Of a stretch of DNA of 28,779 nucleotides, positions 16,831 through 23,652 are shown piece by piece. Under the pieces are notes generated by a model. It worked only from the letters and a program-made list of their open reading frames with translations. It had not been told where the DNA came from and ran no database searches. Source of the DNA: Pseudomonadota bacterium (GTDB lineage: Bacteria; Desulfobacterota; Desulfovibrionia; Desulfovibrionales; Desulfovibrionaceae); the NCBI GenBank assembly GCA_023438245.1, contig JAEXRD010000013.1, positions 1 through 28,779 of the forward strand. Reading direction: 5' to 3'. The position numbers and the translations under genes were made by a program. Each line of letters starts with the position of its first letter. The stretch's first letter is position 1.

Positions 16831-17754
16831 CTAGGCGTCCGGGTCCACGCCCAGGCGGCGGGCCAGCTCGGAAAGCTGGTCCACGGAACCGTAGGCGATG
16901 GTGAGCGTGCCCTTGCCCGGCTCGCCGGCGATCTTCACGCTCACGCCCAGGCTCTGGCACAGCTTGTCCTGCATGGCCTGCAAGGATTCGTCGCGCAGGC
17001 GCGGGGCGCGCTTGCCGCGCGTCACCTTGCCCTGGGGCTTGGCCGTTCCGTACAGTTCCTCGGGCAGGGCCAAGCGTCCGTGCTCCTTCCAGAACCCGGC
17101 CTCGGCCTCGGCCTGGCGCACGGAGAGGTTGAACTGCTTGATGCGCTCGTAAAGGTCGTGGCTGGTGCCGTTCTCCACGGCCATGATGGCGCGGCCGTGG
17201 CCCGCCGTGAGCACGCCGGTCTGGATGTCGCCCTGGATGTCCTCGGGCAGGTTGAGCAGTCGCAGGGAGTTGGCCAGTGCCGAGCGGCTCTTGCCCACCT
17301 GGCGGGCCAGCTCCTCCTGCGAGAGGCCGAAATCCTTGAGCAGCTGCTGGAAGCCCTTGGCCTCTTCGATGGCGTTGAGATCCTCGCGCTGCAGGTTCTC
17401 GATGAGCGCGATGGCCAGCGTCTCCATGTCGGAGAGCTCGCGCACCAGCGCCGGAATCTCGGTGAGCCCGGCCAGCTTGGAGGCCCGTGTGCGGCGCTCG
17501 CCCGCGACCAGCTCGTAGCCTTCGCCGTCGGGCAGCGGGCGAACCAGAATGGGCGAGAGCACGCCCTGGCTCTTGATGGAGGCCGCCAAATCGGCCAGCG
17601 CGTCCGGATCGAACTCCTTGCGTGGCTGATGCTGGTTGGGCCGGATGGTTGAAATGGGCAGCAGCTTCACTTCCGCGGAATTCGAGGATTCCACGCGGAT
17701 GCTGCCGAGCAGCGCGTCCAGTCCCCGGCCCAATCCTCTCTGACCTAATGCCAT
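16831..17754 (-). CDS. parB: Chromosome partitioning protein ParB (CTPase clamp)
   Basis: Binds parS, slides on DNA as a CTP-dependent clamp, and works with ParA in chromosome segregation. The 307-residue protein shows, in order, the N-terminal ParA-interaction motif LGRGLDALLG (8-17), the box PNQHQPRKEF, the nucleotide-binding GERRTRA motif (85-91), ENLQREDLNAIEEA, a helix-turn-helix at about 144-168 (LSQEELARQVGKSRSALAN), and a C-terminal dimerisation region. ATG 17754 has GGAGG upstream. parA is also on this strand, but a gene of opposite direction lies between, so parB must have its own promoter. Confidence 0.97.
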   Translation of the reverse strand: MALGQRGLGRGLDALLGSIRVESSNSAEVKLLPISTIRPNQHQPRKEFDPDALADLAASIKSQGVLSPILVRPLPDGEGYELVAGERRTRASKLAGLTEIPALVRELSDMETLAIALIENLQREDLNAIEEAKGFQQLLKDFGLSQEELARQVGKSRSALANSLRLLNLPEDIQGDIQTGVLTAGHGRAIMAVENGTSHDLYERIKQFNLSVRQAEAEAGFWKEHGRLALPEELYGTAKPQGKVTRGKRAPRLRDESLQAMQDKLCQSLGVSVKIAGEPGKGTLTIAYGSVDQLSELARRLGVDPDA

Positions 17755-17792
17755 GCTCTTCCTCCCATGCGCCTGGGACCAGCCCGTAAGCC

Positions 17793-17821
17793 TTGCCAGA
17801 GCGCCAAAGCGTCTCTATAAA
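17793..17821 (+). promoter_or_regulatory. Promoter of the small zinc-ribbon-like gene
   Basis: TTGCCA (17793-17798) - 17 bases - TATAAA (17816-17821), five of six matches in each hexamer at ideal spacing. The start point would be near 17828, about 23 bases upstream of the ATG at 17851, with room for the AAGGAG site. Confidence 0.62.
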
Positions 17822-17841
17822 CCCATGAACGAAATCGCCAA
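17814..17841 (-). promoter_or_regulatory. Candidate parB promoter overlapping the divergent promoter
   Basis: On the minus strand: TTGGCG (17841-17836) - 16 bases - TATAGA (17819-17814), four of six in each. Its -10 shares the TATA core with the opposite promoter (17816-17821), so the two polymerases could not bind together. Some promoter is needed here because parB is cut off from parA. Confidence 0.4.
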
Positions 17842-17850
17842 GGAGCACTC

Positions 17851-18285
17851 ATGAACGCGCACCCCGAATTCCAGGAAATCTTTGACCAGTCCGGCAATCC
17901 CCTTGGGGCCATCCTGGGGCCGGAGGCCTGGGCCCTGGTGCGCGACGCGGTGCTGAACCGCTACGCACCGAAAAAGCCCGTCACCGCCGGGGAACCGCTC
18001 CAGGATTGGCTCGACCTGGTGCAGTTCTGGGACTTCAAATACCCCGTGGACCACGATGTGGCCTGCCCGCTCTGCGGCAACGCCACGGAAAACTGGCAGC
18101 ACGACGAGCCGCGCAAATTCGTCCTCACCGCCGCGAACCTGGGGGGGTTGGTGGCCTTCCGCTGCCTGGGCTGCCAGGCCAAGGTCATCAAGCGCCACTT
18201 CAAGGACGAGATCGTGGTGGAAGCCAAGCCCTTCAGCGAGGAGCGCTCAACGCGCAACCTCGGCCGCCCGGGCGACTCCGCCTAG
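17851..18285 (+). CDS. Small protein with two CxxC pairs (zinc-ribbon-like), unknown function
   Basis: A 144-residue protein with no function I recognise. Two cysteine pairs, C72/C75 (CPLCG) and C105/C108 (CLGC), are separated by 29 residues and probably bind zinc. The N-terminal half is acidic and hydrophobic with a conserved-looking QDWLDLVQFWDFKYP segment; the C terminus is basic and polar. It has AAGGAG at good spacing before the ATG at 17851 and a good promoter. It lies between parA and parB on the opposite strand, 9 bases from the convergent parA stop, without a visible terminator between them. Confidence 0.85.
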   Translation: MNAHPEFQEIFDQSGNPLGAILGPEAWALVRDAVLNRYAPKKPVTAGEPLQDWLDLVQFWDFKYPVDHDVACPLCGNATENWQHDEPRKFVLTAANLGGLVAFRCLGCQAKVIKRHFKDEIVVEAKPFSEERSTRNLGRPGDSA

Positions 18286-18294
18286 CCCCCCGCC

Positions 18295-19065
18295 CTACTC
18301 CTTCACCCTGCTGCGCGCCACTTCCTGCGCCAGCGCCATGTAGGCCTCGGCCCCGCTGGAGCGTACATCGTAGGTGATGACCGGCTTGCCGAAGCTGGGC
18401 GCCTCGGACAGGCGCACGTTGCGCGGAATGATGACCTCGAACAGGTGCTGGGGCAGCGCCTTGCGCACCTCATGCTTCACCTGCCAGGACAGCTTGTTGC
18501 GCGAGTCGTACATGGTCAGCACCACGCCCAGCACCTTGAGCTCCGGATTCAGCCGCTTCTTCACCAGCTCGTAGGTCATGAGCAGCTGGGAGAGGCCCTC
18601 CAGGGCGTAGTACTCGCACTGCAGCGGCACAAGCAGCTCCCTGGCCGCGCACAGGGCGTTCACAGTCAGGATGCCCAGAGAGGGCGGGCAGTCGATGATG
18701 ATGTAGTCGTACTCCTCCTCCACCGGGGCCAGCAGGTCGCGCACGTAATATTCACGCCCCAGCTTGTCCGCCAGCTCGATCTCCGCGCCGACCAGATCCT
18801 GGGTGCCGGGGATGAGCGAGAGATAGGGGATGGCCGTGGCGAGAATGGACTTGCGCACATTCTCCGGCTCGAAGAGCGCGGAATAGATGTTTTCGCGCTT
18901 GTCCGAGGGGTAGAAGCCCAGGCCGCTGGACGCGTTGCCCTGAGGGTCGCAGTCCACAAGCAGGACCCTTTTCTCCATAACCGCGAGGGATGCCGCAAGA
19001 TTCACCGCTGTGGTGGTCTTGCCCACGCCGCCCTTCTGATTGGCTACCACGATCTTACGAGCCAC
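18295..19065 (-). CDS. parA: Chromosome partitioning ATPase ParA (Soj-like)
   Basis: Deviant Walker A ATPase of 256 residues; binds DNA as an ATP dimer and is displaced by ParB at parS. Motifs: KGGVGKTT (11-18), the Walker A' region VDCDPQGN (37-44), the Walker B region IIIDCPPSLG, and the C-terminal RLSEAPSFGKPV. The start is GTG 19065, which has GGAGG 7 bases upstream; a longer in-frame reading from 19122 would translate through a parS site and is rejected. No N-terminal HTH, so it is the short chromosomal type rather than a plasmid ParA that represses its own promoter. Its leader holds two parS sites. Confidence 0.97.
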   Translation of the reverse strand: MARKIVVANQKGGVGKTTTAVNLAASLAVMEKRVLLVDCDPQGNASSGLGFYPSDKRENIYSALFEPENVRKSILATAIPYLSLIPGTQDLVGAEIELADKLGREYYVRDLLAPVEEEYDYIIIDCPPSLGILTVNALCAARELLVPLQCEYYALEGLSQLLMTYELVKKRLNPELKVLGVVLTMYDSRNKLSWQVKHEVRKALPQHLFEVIIPRNVRLSEAPSFGKPVITYDVRSSGAEAYMALAQEVARSRVKE

Positions 19066-19089
19066 AGATCCTCCGGATGATGAGCGCCA

Positions 19090-19105
19090 TGTTTCACGTG
19101 AAACA
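19090..19105. promoter_or_regulatory. parS site 1
   Basis: TGTTTCACGTGAAACA, an exact match to the 16-bp palindromic consensus for bacterial ParB loading. It is 25 bases upstream of the parA GTG, in the predicted leader. Confidence 0.97.
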
Positions 19106-19121
19106 CAGCCGCCAGGGGTCA

Positions 19122-19137
19122 TGTTTCACGTGAAACA
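19122..19137. promoter_or_regulatory. parS site 2
   Basis: A second exact TGTTTCACGTGAAACA, 32 bp (about three helical turns) from the first. It lies about 10 bases downstream of the predicted transcript start of parA, so ParB bound here could repress parA. Confidence 0.97.
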
Positions 19138-19154
19138 ACAGGCCGAGTGATCTC

Positions 19155-19183
19155 AAGATACGGCCCTGAACAGGGAATTGCAA
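19155..19183 (-). promoter_or_regulatory. Putative parA promoter
   Basis: On the minus strand: TTGCAA (19183-19178) - 17 bases - TATCTT (19160-19155), four of six in each. The spacer contains the small palindrome CCCTG-TT-CAGGG. The start point would be near 19148, just before parS site 2. Confidence 0.48.
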
Positions 19184-19207
19184 GAATAAGGTGCGCGCCG
19201 GGCGGGC

Positions 19208-20215
19208 CTAAACCTTGAAGAACTCGCGGTACCAAGCCACGAAATTGGCGATGCCTTCTTCAATGGTGGTGCTGGGCTTGAAGCCGACGTCGCGAACGAG
19301 GTCGTCGACATTGGCCTCCGTGGCCGGCACATCGCCCATCTGCATGGGCAGCAGCTCGCGGATGGCCTTCTTGCCCAGGCACTCCTCCAGCACCTCGATG
19401 TAGCGGGAAAGCTCGACAACGCTGTTGTTGCCGATGTTGTACAGGCGGTAGGGGGCCGGGCTGGTGGCCGGGTCCGGGTGGGCGCCGTCCCAGGCCGGGT
19501 TGGGCTGGGCGGTGTTCATGGTCACGCGCACAACGCCCTCGACGATGTCGTCGATGTAGGTGAAGTCGCGGCGCATCTTACCGTAGTTGAAGACCTTGAT
19601 GGGCTCGCCCGCCAGGATGGCCTTGGTGAACAGGAACAGCGCCATGTCCGGGCGGCCCCAGGGACCGTAGACGGTGAAGAAGCGCAGGCCGGTGGTGGGA
19701 ATGCCGTAAAGGTGGCTGTAGGTATGGGCCATGAGCTCGTTGGACTTCTTGGTGGCAGCGTACAGGCTCATGGGGTGGTCGACGTTGTCGTGCACGGAGA
19801 GCGGCATGGTGGTGTTGAGGCCGTACACCGAGCTGGAGGAGGCGTAGGCCAGGTGCTCCACGCCGTTGTGGCGGCAGCCTTCCAGGATGTTCAGGAAGCC
19901 CACCACGTTGCTGTCGATGTAGGCACGGGGGTTCTGGATGCTGTAACGCACGCCGGCCTGGGCGGCCAGGTTCACCACGCGGTTGAACTTCTCCTTGGCG
20001 AAGAGCTCGGCCATGCCCGCGTTGTCGGCCAGGTCGAGCCTGGCGTGGGTGAAGGCCTTGCTCTGGTTCAGGATGTCCAGGCGGGCGTTCTTGATCTCCA
20101 CGGAGTAATAGTCGTTGACGATGTCCAGGCCCACGACCTCGTGGCCCTCGGCAAGAAAACGGCGGGAAAGGTGGAAGCCGATGAAACCGGCGGCTCCGGT
20201 CACAAGAATTTTCAT
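19208..20215 (-). CDS. NAD-dependent epimerase, probably UDP-glucuronate 4-epimerase
   Basis: Extended short-chain dehydrogenase of 335 residues acting on a UDP-sugar for surface polysaccharide. The Rossmann motif is GAAGFIG (7-13), the catalytic serines lie in ASSSSVYG, and the YxxxK pair in YAATKKSNE. LRFFTVYGPWGRPDMAL and RDFTYIDDIVEGV are typical of the UDP-glucuronate (CapI/LpsL) epimerase group; UDP-glucose epimerase is less likely. Two ATGs stand two codons apart; 20215 (MKILVTG) is preferred because GAGG is too close to 20221. It starts 78 bases after the stop of the unknown gene at 20294, so read-through from the coaBC unit is possible. Confidence 0.9.
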   Translation of the reverse strand: MKILVTGAAGFIGFHLSRRFLAEGHEVVGLDIVNDYYSVEIKNARLDILNQSKAFTHARLDLADNAGMAELFAKEKFNRVVNLAAQAGVRYSIQNPRAYIDSNVVGFLNILEGCRHNGVEHLAYASSSSVYGLNTTMPLSVHDNVDHPMSLYAATKKSNELMAHTYSHLYGIPTTGLRFFTVYGPWGRPDMALFLFTKAILAGEPIKVFNYGKMRRDFTYIDDIVEGVVRVTMNTAQPNPAWDGAHPDPATSPAPYRLYNIGNNSVVELSRYIEVLEECLGKKAIRELLPMQMGDVPATEANVDDLVRDVGFKPSTTIEEGIANFVAWYREFFKV

Positions 20216-20293
20216 GAACATGACCTCTGGTAGGGGTTGGGTATTGAAGCGATGGAGGATGTACCTGCGGACGTGGTCGATTGCAAGCCGTGC

Positions 20294-20911
20294 CTATTTG
20301 AGCACAAGCGCCTTGAGCGTCTTCACGGCGATGTGCAGCTCGTGCGGCAGGAGGTTCACAAGGTCAAGCGGAGCGGGCAGCTCCAGCACGACGGGATCGC
20401 CCTCCCCTCCGAGGTGCTCGCGTGCGAACTGCGCGGCATCCGGCCCGAAACAGGCCACATGGGCCACCCCGAAATGGCGCGCGCCGGTTGCGAAAACCTC
20501 CGGCGCCATGTGCGACTTGCCGTCCTTCAGCGCGCCCACGGGCCAGAACAGGCTGGTGCCCTGCGGCCAGGCCAGATAGGCCAGGACATCGCGGAAAAGT
20601 TTGCGGCGGCCCGGGTGCGGGGTGCCGGAGAGGTCCACGGCCAGTTCCGAATACGTGATGAGGACCTTGGGATTGCCGCGCAGGCGATCGGCCAGGGATT
20701 TCCAGGGCTCCGGCCAGCGCGGTGCGACGGGCGAAGCGGCCGCAGGAGGCCCTGAGGGAGCGGACGGAACGGAAGATGGTGAGGGCACGCCGGGCTGTTC
20801 CTCCGCAGGCAGGCCGCCGGGCAGGAACAGGGCGGCAAGTCCGCTCTGCGCCCAGGGCCGAAGCGCCTCGGGGATGGCTAGAGATGCCGCAAAAGATCCC
20901 AGATTCGCCAC
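20294..20911 (-). CDS. Unknown conserved-looking protein translated with coaBC
   Basis: A 205-residue protein whose family I cannot name. The first about 35 residues are hydrophobic/helical without a clear signal peptide; residues about 36-68 are a Pro/Ser/Ala-rich linker; the C-terminal domain (about 70-205) has KVLITYSELAVDLSG, LFRDVLAYLAWP, VACFGPDAA and LDLVNLLPHELHI, which look like an alpha/beta fold. The start is GTG 20911, with GGAGG 4 bases upstream; it overlaps the coaBC 3' end by 34 bases, so it should be coupled to coaBC. An alternative start is GTG 20941. Operon position hints at cofactor or nucleotide metabolism only weakly. Confidence 0.7.
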   Translation of the reverse strand: MANLGSFAASLAIPEALRPWAQSGLAALFLPGGLPAEEQPGVPSPSSVPSAPSGPPAAASPVAPRWPEPWKSLADRLRGNPKVLITYSELAVDLSGTPHPGRRKLFRDVLAYLAWPQGTSLFWPVGALKDGKSHMAPEVFATGARHFGVAHVACFGPDAAQFAREHLGGEGDPVVLELPAPLDLVNLLPHELHIAVKTLKALVLK

Positions 20912-22116
20912 GCGACCTCCGGCTTGGGCAGTTCGGGCCACTGCTCGCTGCGGCCATTGCGGTCCAGCACGGTGACGCTGTTGGTGGGGCTGTCGAAGCC
21001 GGAGCCGGGCAGATCCACCCGGTTGGCCACCACCAGATCAAGGTTCTTCTCCTCCAGCTTGAGCCGGGCCTGGCCGAGCAAGTCGCCGGTCTCCGCGGCA
21101 AAGCCGATGAGCGTCTGTCCGGGGCGCTTGGCCTGCCCCATGCCCTTCAGCACGTCCGGGTTCTCCTGGAGCGTGATCACGGGAAGATCACCGGCCAGGC
21201 TGCGACGCTTGAGCTTCTGGCCCGGCTCCACACCGGCGGGAGGCACGGCGCGGTAGTCGCACACCGCCGCGGTGCAGCAGCCGATGTCGCACCCGGGCCA
21301 AAGGTCGGCGCAAGCCTCGTCCATCTGCCGGGCGGTGGCCACTGTGGCGACCTCAATGCCGGGCGGGAGCTCGAAGGCGGTGGGGCCGCTCACGACCTTC
21401 ACCGTGGCTCCGCGCATCCAGGCGCTCACGGCCAGGCATGCGCCCATGAAGCCGGAGGAGGAATTGGACAGGAAGCGCACCGCGTCCCAGGGCTCGCGGG
21501 TGGGGCCCATGGTCAGCAGCACCGTGCGGCCCTGCAGGTCCTTGGGCGAAAGCGCGCGCAGGCACTCGGCCAAAATGTGCTCCACGGGCGAAAGCTTGCC
21601 CTCGCCGGAGTCGCCGCAGGCCACCTCGCCGCACACGGGACCGACCCCGCGCACGCCGCGCTCCAGCAGCGTGGCCCAGTTCCGGCGCGTGGCGGGCGCG
21701 CTCCACATGGCCGGGTTCATGGCCGGGGCCAGCACCACCGGGCCACGGAAGGCCAGGGCCTGGGTGGAGAGCAGGTCGTCGGCCAGGCCATGGGCCATCT
21801 TGGCCAGGATGTTGGCCGTGGCCGGAGCGATCACCAGGGCTTCGGCCTTTTGGCCCGGGGCCAGGTGCACGAAGGGGTCGTCCCCGGAGCCGGGGCCGAA
21901 CATGGCGGTGTTCACCTTCTCCGCGCCCAGGGCTAGGTAGCTGTCCGCGCCGACGAAACGCTGAGCGCTGGGGGTGAGCGTCACGCCCACGGACACGTGG
22001 CAGCTCTTCAGCAGCCGGAGCAGCTCCAGGCTCTTGTAGGCCGCCACGCTCCCGGTCACGCCCAGGTGGATGCGGCGACCCAGGAAACAGGGAAAGCGCA
22101 GATGCGCCGTGCTCAC
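20878..22116 (-). CDS. coaBC: Bifunctional phosphopantothenoylcysteine decarboxylase/synthetase
   Basis: Carries out two steps of CoA synthesis: joining cysteine to 4'-phosphopantothenate with CTP, then decarboxylation by an FMN domain. The CoaC part (1-about 190) has the catalytic H84 in PFVHLAP, PAMNPAMW (131-138) and C167 in GEVACGDSGEGK. The CoaB part begins at about 196 with LTMGPTREPWDAVRFLSN and includes GFAAET and the lysine-bearing LKLEEKNLDLVVAN. SNSSSGFMG replaces the more usual SNRSSGKMG, a small oddity. The 412-residue length is typical. It starts with GTG 22116, whose bases overlap the lipoprotein stop (GTGA), with AAGGA upstream. Confidence 0.96.
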   Translation of the reverse strand: MSTAHLRFPCFLGRRIHLGVTGSVAAYKSLELLRLLKSCHVSVGVTLTPSAQRFVGADSYLALGAEKVNTAMFGPGSGDDPFVHLAPGQKAEALVIAPATANILAKMAHGLADDLLSTQALAFRGPVVLAPAMNPAMWSAPATRRNWATLLERGVRGVGPVCGEVACGDSGEGKLSPVEHILAECLRALSPKDLQGRTVLLTMGPTREPWDAVRFLSNSSSGFMGACLAVSAWMRGATVKVVSGPTAFELPPGIEVATVATARQMDEACADLWPGCDIGCCTAAVCDYRAVPPAGVEPGQKLKRRSLAGDLPVITLQENPDVLKGMGQAKRPGQTLIGFAAETGDLLGQARLKLEEKNLDLVVANRVDLPGSGFDSPTNSVTVLDRNGRSEQWPELPKPEVAWRIWDLLRHL

Positions 22117-22670
22117 TTGATGTCCTTCTCGGTGAAGTTATCCACCGGGGCGGAGGTCGGCGACTGCTTGGCGGCGGCGGTTCCCGGGCGGTACTGGCGC
22201 TGCCGGGCGTTGGACACCGGGGCCGCGCCGGCCTTGTACTCGATGGCGAAGATGGTGGCCTTGGCCTTGAACCCGTCCACCAGTTCGATGGTGGCGGCCT
22301 TGTTGTTCTTCTCGAAGATCAGGATGCTCTTCTGCGAGCGCACGGCGCTGACCTTCTTCCAGCCGTCCTTGGCCATGTTGTTCAGGAAGAAATTGATGAG
22401 GTCGTCGAACACAACGCGCCCGGTGAACACCTGGATGCCCGCCTTGAACTGCTGGGTGTCGAAGGAGAAGTCGTCGCCGGGGCTGTGCTCCATGCTGTTG
22501 GGCACCAGGATGTCGTCAAAAAGATAGTAGTAGTTGGGGTTGTCGTAGGTTTCCGCGCTGCCGGAGCTGGGCGGGGAGCTGTCCACGGGCTTGGCGCTGG
22601 TGGTGGCGCAGCCGGGCAGCAGGGCAAGAGCGGCGGCCAGAACGAGGGGAGATAAACGTGACAGCTTCAT
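22113..22670 (-). CDS. Lipoprotein of unknown function
   Basis: A 185-residue exported protein with a type II signal: MKLSRLS, hydrophobic LVLAAALALL, and lipobox LPGC with C21 as the lipidated residue. After a Ser/Pro-rich linker comes a compact domain with YYYLFDDILVP, FTGRVVFDDLINFFLNNMAKDGWKK, which suggests a small alpha/beta lipoprotein domain seen in deltaproteobacterial envelope proteins. The function is unknown. ATG 22670 has AGGAG upstream. Its stop overlaps the coaBC start by four bases, so the two are translated together although their roles appear unrelated. Confidence 0.85.
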   Translation of the reverse strand: MKLSRLSPLVLAAALALLPGCATTSAKPVDSSPPSSGSAETYDNPNYYYLFDDILVPNSMEHSPGDDFSFDTQQFKAGIQVFTGRVVFDDLINFFLNNMAKDGWKKVSAVRSQKSILIFEKNNKAATIELVDGFKAKATIFAIEYKAGAAPVSNARQRQYRPGTAAAKQSPTSAPVDNFTEKDIK

Positions 22671-22776
22671 GGCGCGTCTCCTTGGTATGTCGGAATTCTC
22701 TTGGGTAACGCCGGGGTGTGCGGCGGTCTGCGTCGAGCTACGGTGTACACCATGGCCGGACCGACCTCAAGCCGCG

Positions 22777-23490
22777 CTATTCGGGCAGGCCGGACAGGTG
22801 GCGGACGATGGCCTCAAGCCGGTCGCGGTCCTCGCGCAGGCGGCGCATCTCCACCTCCTGGGCGGCGATGCGGGCCTTGAGGTCGCTGACGTCGCTGGTG
22901 AGCGTGAGCGCGATCTCCTCCACCACGGCCAGCTTGGCGTCGCCGGACACGATGCGTTCGGCCAGCGGATCGGTGATCGCCCTGACCTCTTCCATGTCGC
23001 GCTGGGCCAGGCGCTTGAGGTTGCGGGCCACAAGCACGAATCCGTCCTTGAGCTTCATGATGTCGGTCTGGTGGCTGTCCAGGCTGGTTTTCTGCTCCGC
23101 CAGGGCCTCCAGCGTGTCGCCGAAGCGGTTCAGGGACTCGTTCAGCGCTGTGGTCAGGGCGTCGGACAGGGCCTTGGTGAGCATCTCGCCCATCTGGGGC
23201 GGCAGGTCCTGGGCCACGGCGGGAAGCGGGATGGGCTCGGCGGCCGGGCCGACCTCGATGGTGCGCGGGTATTCGCTGCGCAGCAGCTCCTCGATTTCCG
23301 TGGTGATGCGGCCCTCGCCGTACAGTTCGGCGATGCGCTCGAACACCGGCACGGCGGACTCTGTGTAGCGCGTGGCGCGGCCAAGCCTGCGCCCGGGCAG
23401 GAACTCCTTGAACAGCGAGGCGTAGCGCCGGGCCGTGGGCGCCGGGATGCCGGTGCGCCGGGCGATGTCGTTCAGTGCCAGGAGTTCCAT
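22777..23490 (-). CDS. MerR-type DNA-binding regulator with coiled-coil tail
   Basis: A 237-residue protein. The N-terminal about 70 residues form a MerR-like winged helix (LNDIARRTGIPAPTARRYASLFKE, then RATRYTESAVPVFERIAELY). The central and C-terminal parts are long amphipathic helices, with a probable coiled coil at about 195-235. There is no cysteine cluster for metal binding. It may regulate transcription or act in DNA organisation; the target is unknown. ATG 23490 has no good Shine-Dalgarno sequence, and a candidate promoter lies so close that the mRNA may be leaderless. The lipoprotein gene follows 106 bases downstream. Confidence 0.8.
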   Translation of the reverse strand: MELLALNDIARRTGIPAPTARRYASLFKEFLPGRRLGRATRYTESAVPVFERIAELYGEGRITTEIEELLRSEYPRTIEVGPAAEPIPLPAVAQDLPPQMGEMLTKALSDALTTALNESLNRFGDTLEALAEQKTSLDSHQTDIMKLKDGFVLVARNLKRLAQRDMEEVRAITDPLAERIVSGDAKLAVVEEIALTLTSDVSDLKARIAAQEVEMRRLREDRDRLEAIVRHLSGLPE

Positions 23491-23496
23491 GACCCG

Positions 23497-23524
23497 CTCA
23501 TAACAGGATCAGGGCGGATATCAA
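23497..23524 (-). promoter_or_regulatory. Candidate promoter of the MerR-like gene
   Basis: On the minus strand: TTGATA (23524-23519) - 16 bases - TATGAG (23502-23497), five and four of six. The expected start point falls at the A of the ATG (23490) or one base before. Confidence 0.4.
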
Positions 23525-23652
23525 GGAAAAACTGGCGCGGGCCAAGGGCTGGGGGCCCTGGGCAGGCACAGGCGCAGCCCCCGCCATCAGATCATCATCA
23601 CCGCAGGCAGCCACCTTGCGGGCGGGCAAGGCTTGTCGTACAAGGCGGGCAC

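Noticed and set aside
17825..17854. A 9-codon frame (MNEIAKEHS) ending in ATGA on the small zinc-ribbon-like gene start
   Set aside because: The predicted transcript start (near 17828) falls inside its ATG and no ribosome site precedes it; it is more likely the gene's ribosome-site region.
19065..19122. ParA start at 19122 giving 19 extra residues
   Set aside because: It would translate through parS site 1 and the leader; GTG 19065 has a clear GGAGG site and matches the family start.
22138..22146. DnaA-box-like TTATCCACC
   Set aside because: Single site, inside the lipoprotein gene, with no neighbouring boxes or AT-rich unwinding region; not evidence of an origin.
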